From the NCBI RefSeq assembly GCF_047663525.1, contig NC_092600.1:8591501-8655500 (forward strand): 64,000 nucleotides of DNA, written 5' to 3'. Numbering within the stretch: position 1 is the first letter of the stretch; each line of letters begins with the position of its first letter. The position numbers were made by a program, and so were the translations under genes. This document shows positions 50,301-58,899 of the stretch, piece by piece. The stretch is from Anas platyrhynchos (Eukaryota; Chordata; Aves; Anseriformes; Anatidae). The notes beneath the pieces are model-generated. The model was not told where the DNA came from. It worked only from the letters and a program-made list of their open reading frames with translations, and did not search any database.

Positions 50301-51290
50301 CAAGACTTTGTGAGGATGTCTCTTGACATCTGCTTATTTCATATGAGATCACAGAGTTTGCTGCTATTCTGCCTGGCCTTGGAAGGAAGCTTCAGCACTC
50401 TGACGGAACCCAGACCCAATTAAGACTCAATTAGAGACAGATGAATATTTCATTATGAATAATGCGTACAAAGTAATTCACCTCTTTTCTCCATGCACAG
50501 CCCACAATTTTCTCCAGTGAATTCTTTATTCAAATTATTCACAGAAAAACAAGTATAAATAATTCTTGGTCTGCACAGTCTTCCATAACTGCCACCACAA
50601 GCCTTCCAGATCTGGGTCAGCTGGACACAAGCAATTGATGGCACTGGTGTGCCCTATACATTCAAAAACCATCAGTCATTTTCCCCAGATCATCAGAGAG
50701 ACGTGTAAATCTCAAGATAAATAAATGCTGGATCGTTTTAATTTGCCCTCTTTGTTCTGGCTCCTCGAGGACATTTGAATTTAATTTTCAAGCTTTTCTC
50801 TGCAATGTATTTGGAAGCTGAAACTTTCATCTAATTACGTTTCCACATCTCTAAGGAAAACACCAAATACCAAGATGCTTAGGATCAAAACAGGAGCTGA
50901 TGACCCTGAGGTGTGAGTTTATTCTCTAACTGGTTCAGCAAAACTCTCCAGCGAACATTTGTACCAAAACTCGTAATTACACTCTGCTTTGGTACATTTG
51001 CTGAAAGAGCCGCTTACAATTTGCTCATTCTGTCTCCCGGTGACACCTCCACTGTGTTATTCACTGCGGAGGCACACAGGGAGTGGAAATATGTGACACG
51101 AGTGAGCAAGTCCCGCAGATATTTTCTACTTGCTCAGCTTTATCTTCAAGCCCGTCATCTGGTGATCAAGGTTCTCTGAAGTTTGCTCTTGTCAGGAAAG
51201 TTTCTTTCTAGGCTACAGGAAGGATAACTTACCCGAGAAGAAAGACAGAAGCAGCAGGCTGAGAAGCACTAAGGTGCCTGTTGCCTTCAT
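47388..51290 (-). CDS. SPINK6: SPINK6-like secreted Kazal serine protease inhibitor (complete)
   Basis: Coding exons in transcription order: 51290-51233, 49181-49156, 48330-48218, 47433-47388, total 243 nt, 80 residues plus stop, with matching phases (1, 0, 2) and GT-AG introns. Residues 1-23 are a signal peptide ([18 protein letters not shown]..., likely cut after V-A-A). Residues 30-80 form one Kazal domain with cysteines at 30, 40, 48, 59, 62 and 80, containing YCTRESNPHCGTDGVTYGNK. The second residue after the second Cys gives P1 = Arg42, P1' = Glu43, so trypsin- or kallikrein-type targets are expected. As I recall human SPINK6, it is also 80 residues and shares the YCTRESNPHCG core, so orthology is likely; another SPINK name cannot be excluded without a tree. 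It is in tandem with the three-Kazal gene upstream. Symbol by similarity only. Confidence 0.95.
48218..48330 (-). CDS. SPINK6-like exon 3: main Kazal exon
   Basis: The acceptor (TTCCTTTTGCAG) and GTAAGT donor bound a 113-nt exon carrying the first five Kazal cysteines and the reactive site. It ends in codon 66, completed by exon 4. Exon 4 encodes RSGGKIRLKHMGKC and supplies the sixth cysteine. Splitting a Kazal domain after the fifth Cys at phase 2 is the usual SPINK/ovomucoid arrangement. Confidence 0.93.
49156..49181 (-). CDS. SPINK6-like 26-nt microexon 2
   Basis: Its 26 nt complete the signal-peptide region and the short mature N-terminus (D-V-A-A-Q-D-I-E-E). The acceptor is AATTCCAG and the donor GTTAGT. 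It is assigned because its phase (1 to 0) is exactly what the flanking exons need and because it places a good signal-peptidase site (V-A-A before Q). Confidence 0.85.
50482..50620 (-). pseudogene. Divergent Kazal-like exon in intron 1 of the SPINK6-like gene
   Basis: On the minus strand, between a CCAG acceptor (exon start 50,620) and a GTGAAT donor (exon end 50,482), a 46-codon open frame reads KACGGSYGRLCRPRIIYTCF and then EFTGENCGLCMEK. The spacing Cys-x7-Cys ... Cys-x2-Cys matches Kazal cysteines 2-3 and 4-5, with a candidate first Cys 8 positions before. The 3-4 loop has 14 residues instead of the usual 10 and lacks the G-T/S-D-G signature. The P1 position is Pro, so it would not be a normal inhibitor. 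The end phase is 1, not the usual 2, and the acceptor's pyrimidine tract is weak. I found no partner signal exon or terminal-Cys exon. It is either a decayed paralogue exon or part of an unrecognised gene. Confidence 0.4.
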
Positions 51291-51391
51291 GCTGCAGGCA
51301 GCTAGCTCTTTAGTCCACGGCAAGCAACCTGTTCGGGATGTGTTGTCTCAGCCCCAGAGCCCACAGTGTGCTCACGGACCTGCCTTTCTGT

Positions 51392-51400
51392 GTATTTATG
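51392..51400 (-). promoter_or_regulatory. TATA-type box of the SPINK6-like gene
   Basis: Minus-strand CATAAATAC lies about 100 nt upstream of the start codon, placing transcription start near 51,365. No CpG island is present, consistent with a tissue-restricted secretory gene. Confidence 0.6.
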
Positions 51401-51581
51401 CACCCATCCATAGCTGTCCTCATTCCTCACCTTAATTGTGAGAACTTCTCCACTTCGTTTCTAAAGCCATTATTGGTCCTGTCCGTGTTTATGGTGCTTT
51501 AAGAATGCTGCCCTGTCCACATCAAACCTAGAAAGGGCTAATTATATGAGTGATAGACTCGGGCCTGTAATATCTGTTGTG

Positions 51582-51609
51582 TTTTTTTTTTTTTTTTTTT
51601 TTTTTTTTT
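51582..51609. repeat. T28 homopolymer upstream of the SPINK6-like promoter
   Basis: Twenty-eight T residues lie about 180 bp upstream of the TATA-type box of the SPINK6-like gene. As poly(dA:dT) it could disfavour nucleosomes; it could equally be the tail of a decayed retroelement. Confidence 0.85.
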
Positions 51610-52029
51610 CTTTCTAAATAGTCACAGGATTCTCACAAGGGTGAATTTTCAAAGCGGTGATTCATCGGGGAAGCTGGTAATTTTCATTCTCTGGGTCCTC
51701 GCTGAATGCCAGCTCCGAGGCTTTGAGCGCGGCGTGATGACACTCACCAGACATTACGAAATAAATCACAGCATGAGAATGTGTTGTCTGCGAAACCAAT
51801 TATACGTTGTTCCCTGGCTATTTTTGAGGATGGTTCTAAATTTGTTGAGTTGGGGTGGAGAAGGACACTGATGCTCTCATAGCTTTCTGTAGAGCCCCAC
51901 ATAGGACTGCTGCCTCTCCTCCCTGAACTATTTAAACTATAGCTGTCAATGTTTGCCGGCTTTTCACATTCGCAAACATATGCTAGGGCTCTTCTTCCAC
52001 GGCAAGTGGCAACTAAGGGAATTTGATGG

Positions 52030-52145
52030 AGAACTGGGAGACCTGAGCTCCATTTCCAGCTGATTCTGTGCAAAGATTTGTGTTCATTTGCACCATCTGC
52101 AAAATTTCTGTTCAGATAGGAATAATCTTTTAAAATTTCAGTATG
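52030..52145 (+). mobile_element. Degraded MIR/CORE-SINE
   Basis: The order 'actgggagacctgagctcc', 'atttccagct', 'tgtgttcatttgcaccatctgcaaaat' and 'ataggaataat' follows the remembered MIR/CORE-SINE consensus (actggg...cctgggttc, cagctctg, cctcagtttcctcatctgtaaaat, gataataat). The copy is old and interrupted. Confidence 0.5.
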
Positions 52146-53717
52146 CATTCCTAAGGAGACAAGGGTTATCAGTGTACCATGCACGGAGAAATCTGCTTAT
52201 TTGTTTCCCTAGCAAATTTTAAATTCTAATTTTAACTAATTCTAACTAATTCTAACCAAGTTTGGCATAGGAGTGAAAAAAATAAAAAAGAAAGCACTTT
52301 ATACATTTTTCTAGCAACAAAGAGTTCCACTAACATCTTCATCTGGCAAGGGAGCGTTTCTGCAAGAGAGCAATGTCATGACTGCCCTGCATCTGGAAAA
52401 GCATTAGTTTGCCGCTCGCTAGACATCATAAAACCCACACAGGAGAGGAACCGTGACTGACAGGTGAGTTCTCAGATGTCTATTAAGGGTGAGCTCACAA
52501 CGCAGCCTCTCGTATAATTTAGTTATCAAGCCCGCCAGCCGCAGCACCGTTCAAAATCACGCTTAGTTCTGCCACTTGCAGAATCACTTGTTTGCCTTTT
52601 CTAGCTTCAAACGCCACTGCTCACCACCCCAGCACTAATACCTGAGCTCTTTATCTACCCAAACGTTTTATTTGCTGCAGCATAACTGATTGGGTTAGTT
52701 AGAAAATGTACTACAGGGACCAATCCCTAGCGGGCCAAAGAAAGGAAGAGACTAAATTAGCAAACAGGTGATTATCCTGATTACCCCTCTTTCCACTTCT
52801 TTATAACGTGTGAAAGAGGCCACTTGCTGCTGGAGGTGGGGAAATCTGCTGTCCCTCTGAGTTCTCTTTTTTTTTTTGGCTGGAGGCTCACAAGGCACCT
52901 GGGATATGGCCATATACCCCGTACCTGCCCTTTGCCCTCTATTTCCCTTCAGAAGAGCAGCTTTTCTTTGAGCTTCTCCAAAACCTTTTGAGCTCCTACA
53001 CAAGTGTCCAGCTTCCTCCAGCACAAACTAGTATTATGGAGGAGGCTCACCATAGGATCTTGTTGTTGGAAATACTGTCCTGCCAAGGCTGTAATCCTTG
53101 GCCAACAAGACATTACAGCCAATCGGTGTCCTTTGCTGAAGGTCCCTGCTCACATCCACCAGCTACTTAGAACATTTCTTCATACGTGTATTTTTCCCAT
53201 AGGCAGGTTAGCAGTGAGCTTATGGCTCTCCAGTTTGTATTTCCTTACCAGCAGGCACACAGGCATGCTTTGGTTTATAGTGCCCATACTAATAGAAAAA
53301 AAAAAAATCATGTAAGTTCCTTCCCTCTTCCTAGGATGGGACACTGCTCTGGCCTGTTATTAAGGGAAAGACAGCTTCTTGTCTTCTGGTGGGAAGCGCC
53401 TACAACCTTTCTAGGTCAAGAAATGGCCTACTTCAGTAAAAAGAGGCCTAGAGAAAAAGCTTGGAATTCACAGATTTTGTCCTCAATATCAGCCTTAATA
53501 GGCGACTGCCTTTGTATGTATCAAGAGAATTGGAAGTGGAGAAAGGAAGGGGAAGGGGGTGTGAGTGGGGCACTTGGGACTTTTTGCCTGTGCTGTTTGC
53601 ATACTCACTCCTTGACTCACCCAGAAAGATGGCACATCGTCATGAACATTCATATACATCACTGCTCTTCCAGCGCACTCTTTAGCCTCCCACAAAGATA
53701 CTATCTCCATATACCAC

Positions 53718-53744
53718 TTTTTTTTTTTTTTTTTTTTTTTTTTT
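53718..53744. repeat. T27 homopolymer
   Basis: A second long T tract lies in the spacer between the two inhibitor genes, about 770 bp downstream of the three-Kazal gene's poly(A) signal. No associated element is recognised. Confidence 0.85.
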
Positions 53745-54514
53745 CCCAGACAGAAACCACCTCGGAGCTACCAGCACTTCTTCTGGCTCTTCCTTCCTAT
53801 GGCTACAGAATCCAAAACCTTTATCCTTAAGGGCCCCTTATCCTTCCTCTGCCTCAAGCACCCCAATGGCAACTTTTCAGATCTCTTCTCCAAGAAGCCA
53901 AAAACCTGAGACCAGTCTAGTTTCTCCTCTGCTCCTCATTAGGCTCATTAAAGCCTTGCCCAGCTTGCTGCAATTTTCTGCTGATCACCACAGTCTCGAG
54001 GCACACACCCTTCAAGGAAGCAGCAGTTCCTAATTTTCTTCCCCGTGAGATAGTCTCCTCCCTTTGCCATAAGCCTCCTCCTTTTAATGCACTGCCAGAC
54101 CTGCCCCATGCCCAGGTAGGGCTGGCCCATTGTTTCCCATTCACACTACCCCAGGGCCATTTCCCTCACGCCAAGGCTTCTAAAAGGACCAGTTCCTCCA
54201 AGGCTCAGTGCTGTTACAAAGCCAGGCTCTGTCCGTCCAACACAAATCCATTTATATGCTGTAAAACACAGAACCTGGGAAAGCAGTAGTATTTTATAGC
54301 AGCTTGTTTTCTCCTCTGATGGTTTGGTATGGAGTGACGTACTCTCGTGAGGGCTTGGGCTGTTGTGTGATGGGCGTTACACTTCAGTCTTTATTGTGGT
54401 TTATTTCGAAACTTCTCCTGCCTGACAGATAAGTACCTAAAAGCCTGAAGACCATTACCCCTATCCTGAAGAAGAAAACAAAAAGTGCATGGCAAAGAGG
54501 GTGGCTGGTTTTGA

Positions 54515-54520
54515 TTTATT
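54515..54520 (-). terminator. Poly(A) signal of the three-Kazal gene
   Basis: AATAAA on the minus strand lies about 106 nt after the stop codon at 54,626, giving a compact 3' untranslated region like that of the neighbouring SPINK6-like gene. Confidence 0.75.
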
Positions 54521-54625
54521 GATGGATCAAAGCAGAAACCAATGTACAACAGGGAGCAGGGAAGAGCACATTGGAGCTGTGGGCTTTGTCAGAGAAAGGC
54601 AAGGGTGAAGGTTACGTGCCAACAC

Positions 54626-55264
54626 TCAGCATTCACCGTGGTGCTTGAGGGTCAGGGAACCCCGGCTCTTCCTGGAGAGAAAGAGGGAATCCAGAATTAC
54701 AGATGTGGAAGGTAGCTTTATAGCCCCGCCAGTGCTGTTGCTAACTTTACCCATGTAAGCCAACCCTCCATGCTATCCATGTGAGTCCCTCACTTACGGT
54801 TTCACCTGATTCCCCAGGTTACATGCTTTGTCACAGGAAAGAGATTTGGGACAAAGCCTGTAATTTTGGATACTCATCCTACAGTTAGGGTTTAAATTAC
54901 CCTCGCAGGGAGCGAGTCAGGAATGCTACAAGCCTGCGAATGGGAATTTGGCTTTAATTGTGAGGGGAGGAGAAGACTCACTTGGGTTTAAGATCTGCAG
55001 TGCCTGCAGGGGCACAGGCGAGGGAGCGTCAGGAGAGGGACAGGGAGCGGAGATGGATTTACTGAGGGGCTAACGGGAGCTCTGGGGCTTGGGCACAGCA
55101 GTGTTTTCCTGGCTGTGTGCTGAGCGCCATACTTACTGAACTGCAATGCAGAAGTGGCATTTGTTTCCATATGTTCTGCCGTCAGAGCCACAGAGGGGCA
55201 TATACTCAGCGGTGCAGAAGACGTTGTCCTTGAATCCAGAGCTCTTGAATCCACTGCAGTCGAT
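54626..55264 (-). CDS. Three-Kazal gene: domain 3 exon pair
   Basis: Exons 55264-55137 and 54671-54626 encode cysteines 143, 157, 165, 176, 179 and 197, with the protein ending on the sixth Cys (HHGEC, then TGA). The core [20 protein letters not shown] gives P1 Ala159-P1' Glu160. It is the domain closest to ovomucoid domain III, with a longer Cys1-Cys2 segment of 13 residues. Confidence 0.92.
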
Positions 55265-58200
55265 CTGTGTGTTACGGAACTGCAACACATTGTGAAGCTT
55301 TTGTTCCCCATATTTTCCTATGTCTGCTTTATGTCTATTTAATGTTTACAATATGGCAAAGCATAAGAACATTTTTCAGGTGCAGGGCGCTGTTGTTCTA
55401 ACAACTCTGAAAAACCTAACCTGCTCGCCTGACAGGGTACAAAGTGGGAAATTGGGAAAGAAATCTAATAAATACCCTCAGAGCAGTGAAATGGCCACAC
55501 CAGTACTTCCAGGCTGGCCCTCCTACTGGTTGCTCTGCTCTGGTTCAGCAGCCCAACATAGAGAGGGTGCCAAAAAGTGGGGTGTCACAAAGCACATGGT
55601 ACAAAGTTCTCCCACATGAGGAATGCCATCTGCTGCTGGTGTTGGCACTGGCTGAGCCCCTGCGCTCCCCTGGGAGGGTTAAGTCTGCACCCCTTCCTCA
55701 GGCACTTCTCTTCTCCCAGTGAATCAAGGTTTCAGCATCATCTGGCTGCTCTGTTCCCAGGTCAGAAGCTGTGCAGGTGGAGACTGCACCTTGGAGATGT
55801 GGGTTTTGTTCCTTTGACCCTGGCATACTTCAGCTGTTTTCCTCAAATCCTATTTCCAGGCCAAATACGCCAGCAGAGTGCAGGCATTTCTCTTACGTCG
55901 TTATGACTCACTGAATTTTCATCGTGTAGCACATTATAACAAGGGTTCACAGTGCAGACTTCTCGGCTTTACCTTGGGGCATTTTCCAGGCATGAGCAGG
56001 TCGATGTCCTCTCCATTCCTTTGGGAAGAAGACATATTGAGCATGAACAAGCACATCACAGCCACTTCAGGGGCCAAGCCCCCTCACTACCCTACAGATA
56101 CTGACACCAGCACCCAGCCCAGCACTCACGCCACTGCCGTGCAGAAGCTGCACTTGTTGCTGTAGGTAACCCCGTTGGTGGCACACAGCGGGTTGTAATG
56201 CCGGGTGCAGAGAGACTCCCGACCGCCTGTCGTTCTCATGTAGCCTGTGCAATCGACCTGAAACAGGCACAGATCAGCATTTTAATCACTCCTGTGTAAC
56301 GGTGCGTGGTGCAAGAGATATTTCCCCTTCTCCCCATGCTCATGGGGAACAGAGGTGTATGGGAACTGAGCTTCCAGCCCGACAGCATGAGGTTGAGGGA
56401 GCACAAGCAGGCGAAGTTCTGCCTCTGAGGACATGGCTGTGGCAGATCCTGCAGTATCTAGTTTTTTTGTTTGTTTGTTTGTTGGGTTTTTGTTTTTGTT
56501 TTTGTTTTTTTTTTCTCCTGTCCTCAAATGGGCTTCATCAGTATCATCTTGGGGATTTCCACCCTGAACACAGTCACACAGGATCTGTGCCTAATGTGCC
56601 TTAGGTGGCAGCAACTTCTGCTGTGAAACGTCTGCCCCACTTGAAAATGGAGTTTAGGCTCACCTCAGTGTTCCTGTAATTACTCTGAGTGTACTGAAAT
56701 GAAAATTGTAGCATTATGGTAAATTGCTCAGCCGGAGTGTTTCTTTACATTATCTCACTAATCTAAAAATAGAGCCAGTTCTCCACTTTATGGTAGCTCT
56801 ATATATTGATAAACAAATCTTATGATAGATGTTTTGATAGAATCTTTTTTTTTTTTTTCTGTTACAAATTATCATTTAGTCAAAATCCCGACTTCCTCTG
56901 GGAATTTCTGAGTTTCAACAAACTTTTTTTCTAAATCTAAACGGAAATGTTTTGACAATGCTGAAGTGTTATTGAAATCAAAAGCTTCTGTTTTTCCGTC
57001 AGGTGTTAGGCATAAGATTACATTTCAAAATTCACAGTTGAAGCAGATTTGCATTTTTCAAAATGGAAATAAAAAAAAAAAAGTGAAGATCTGAAATTCT
57101 TCATTTTCATAAAAATTTTAGCAGTTTTGAAGTTTTATTTTAGAGTATCTTAGGATATCTTAAGAGTCAATCTTAGCCCTTACCTTTATACATTTTCCGT
57201 CATGCTTTTTGTCAATCACTCTGTTACGACTAGGAGAGAGAAGGAAAGGAAGGATTAACCTGTTGATGCCATGTAGTCATCTCACTCATTAAGTCTCTCC
57301 ACTCGTAAAGCCCCAGTAATTAATCAAACTTAGGAGTTTTGACACGGAAGAGACACAGCCTGACGAGATCCTGCGCACTAGGGAAGACTGAAACTTATGA
57401 AAAATCCCATCCACCCCACGATTAGTCACAATTCAAAAGGCTTTCATCTGCTACCTGAACCATCATTATGGGCAATCAGGTGATCTTGTACTCACAAGAT
57501 TTCTCTGCAGAGCGAGCACTCATTGGGGTACGTCACATTATCGGTGCCACAGACCGGCTGGAAGTCCCTGGGACAGGCGAGATTGCTCCTATCTGCCATC
57601 CGGTACACACTGCAGGAGGCCTGTTAAAAAGGACAGATGTGCAGTTTCTCCAAGGGGAGGGAAGGATCTGCTCATGTTCATCATGTTTTCTAAGCACAGG
57701 AATGCTACAGGTGGCCATTTTATTTTTTTTTTTCCCCTCTGTCATTCCTCCATGGTGAAGGGAAAGAACAGAATATATCGTTTCCTACAGTATGCATAAA
57801 CACATTTTCACCATTAAGACATTCAGCACTGTAGATGTGCATGACTGACAAAAATGATCACTCCTCAGGGAATCAGGACAGGGAAGATATTTAGGCAGTT
57901 ATTCAAAAGTTGTATAGGATTCCTTCTGGCCCTCTGTGCCATGCTGGCTCTCACTTTGCATTATTAATTACCATCTTTTATCACCAATCTGATAAGGTGT
58001 CTTTCTCTGACAAAGATGTTTTCTTATTTTGGGGGAAAAGAGGTGGTATAATTCTTGGGGGCACTTTTTCTTCTTCCTTCCTGTCTCTCTCCATTTTCTT
58101 TTATTCTTCCTCAAGACTCCCCTGGGATACAGCGTGAATATGAGTTATTCATCTACACTTAGAAATCAAGACTAAATGACAGAGAAGATCTACTACTCAC

Positions 58201-58796
58201 CCATCGTTGACCAGAAACAATATCTACAAAAAAAAGGAGATTATAAAATATAAGTGTTACGGTGTCCTTGATTAAAATTTCTCTGCATTATTAATTTCCC
58301 AACAGAGTAACTAAATACACTTTCTTACTACTGAGAATTACTTGTTTTGTAAATGTTTTATCCAGTCCAAGTAAACAAGAAGTTATATCCTATGATTAAA
58401 AATAATAATAGTAATAATAATCAATTACTGGTGAAAGTACAAGCTTTGACTTGCTAAAGAAGGAATAGGATATAAACTTTTCTCCTTTTGCAGCACTATT
58501 ATCCCGGCTAAGTCTAATAAGTTTAAATCAGACAGAGGCATCCTACTAGACCTGTAGTAATGTTTGCACAGGGATAAAGTTCATTAAAAGAGAGTTTACT
58601 AAAGACAGCATTACTAAATCATCACTTCTTCAGTAAGCTAAGCTCTCTTTTGGATACATATATACATGTATTAAGGCATCCTGAACTATATAGAATTCAA
58701 GATGACTAGAGATATAAGGAGAGACTATAATAAAAACAACTTACCAGAAAAGCAGACAAGAAACAGTAGCCCAAGAAGGGCAGCAGCTCTTGTCAT
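54626..58796 (-). CDS. Secreted three-Kazal-domain inhibitor, ovomucoid-like architecture (complete)
   Basis: Eight coding exons in transcription order: 58796-58745, 58223-58201, 57620-57496, 57229-57184, 56257-56130, 56018-55973, 55264-55137, 54671-54626. They total 594 nt, 197 residues plus stop; all introns are GT-AG with consistent phases. Residues 1 to about 22 are a signal peptide ([17 protein letters not shown]...). Three Kazal domains follow at about 28-80, 85-138 and 143-197, joined by very short linkers. Predicted P1 residues are Arg43, Arg101 and Ala159. There is one N-glycosylation sequon, N53-V-T. The eight-exon, two-exons-per-domain layout is that of avian ovomucoid. Domain 3 ([18 protein letters not shown]) resembles ovomucoid domain III, but the overall sequence is not ovomucoid. 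Expected role: extracellular inhibitor of trypsin-like and elastase-like proteases. Exact orthologue unknown. Confidence 0.94.
55973..56257 (-). CDS. Three-Kazal gene: domain 2 exon pair
   Basis: Exons 56257-56130 and 56018-55973 encode cysteines 85, 99, 107, 118, 121 and 138. The core [20 protein letters not shown] gives P1 Arg101-P1' His102. The conserved Gly after the third Cys is Ala108; I recall the same Ala in one chicken ovoinhibitor domain. The C-terminal part [13 protein letters not shown] is more acidic than usual. Confidence 0.92.
56461..56514. repeat. (GTTT)n / T-rich simple repeat
   Basis: Interrupted GTTT and GTTTTT units lie in the intron between domain 1 and domain 2 of the three-Kazal gene. 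It is a simple repeat of no coding significance. Confidence 0.8.
57184..57620 (-). CDS. Three-Kazal gene: domain 1 exon pair
   Basis: Exons 57620-57496 and 57229-57184 encode cysteines 28, 41, 49, 60, 63 and 80. The core [20 protein letters not shown] gives P1 Arg43-P1' Asp44. Asn53 in the sequence D-N-V-T replaces the usual Gly of the DGxT loop and creates the protein's only N-glycosylation sequon. The domain ends KKHDGKCIK, a typical Kazal terminus. Confidence 0.92.
58201..58223 (-). CDS. Three-Kazal gene 23-nt microexon 2
   Basis: This 23-nt exon (acceptor TTTTGTAG, donor GTGAGT) supplies D-I-V-S-G-Q-R-W, spanning the likely signal-peptidase site after S-G. Its phases (1 to 0) match the flanking exons and parallel the 26-nt microexon of the SPINK6-like neighbour. 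Confidence 0.88.
58398..58421. repeat. (AAT)n microsatellite
   Basis: An imperfect AAT trinucleotide tract lies in intron 1 of the three-Kazal gene. Confidence 0.75.
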
Positions 58797-58888
58797 CTTC
58801 ACGGTGGGAAAGGCTGTGTAGTCTGTTACTTACAAATCTGTTGCTGTTGAGTTCTATAGAGATGTTTCTTTGCCTTCATGCTCCAGAC

Positions 58889-58894
58889 TATATA
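58889..58894 (-). promoter_or_regulatory. TATA box of the three-Kazal gene
   Basis: TATATA lies about 95 nt upstream of the start codon on the minus strand, within CTTATATAGTC, putting transcription start near 58,863. The spacing is like that in the SPINK6-like neighbour (about 100 nt), suggesting related promoters. Confidence 0.65.
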
Positions 58895-58899
58895 AGTAC

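Larger units (their letters stand above)
51410..54480. other. Spacer between the two Kazal-inhibitor genes
   Basis: About 3.1 kb hold two long T homopolymers, an MIR-like SINE remnant, a 10-bp tandem repeat (unit AACTAATTCT, 52234-52253) and no recognisable gene. A minus-strand open frame of 146 codons at 51744-52184 spans the SINE remnant and shows no family similarity. Confidence 0.65.

Noticed and set aside
51744-52184. Minus-strand open frame of 146 codons upstream of the SPINK6-like gene
   Set aside because: It runs across an MIR-like SINE remnant on the opposite orientation and has no similarity or signal peptide.
53186-53830. Plus-strand open frame of 214 codons
   Set aside because: It reads through a T27 homopolymer as poly-Phe and shows no domain; a chance frame.
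54988-55311. Minus-strand 107-codon frame over the domain 3 exon of the three-Kazal gene
   Set aside because: Shadow in another frame; the Kazal frame with correct splice phases explains the interval.
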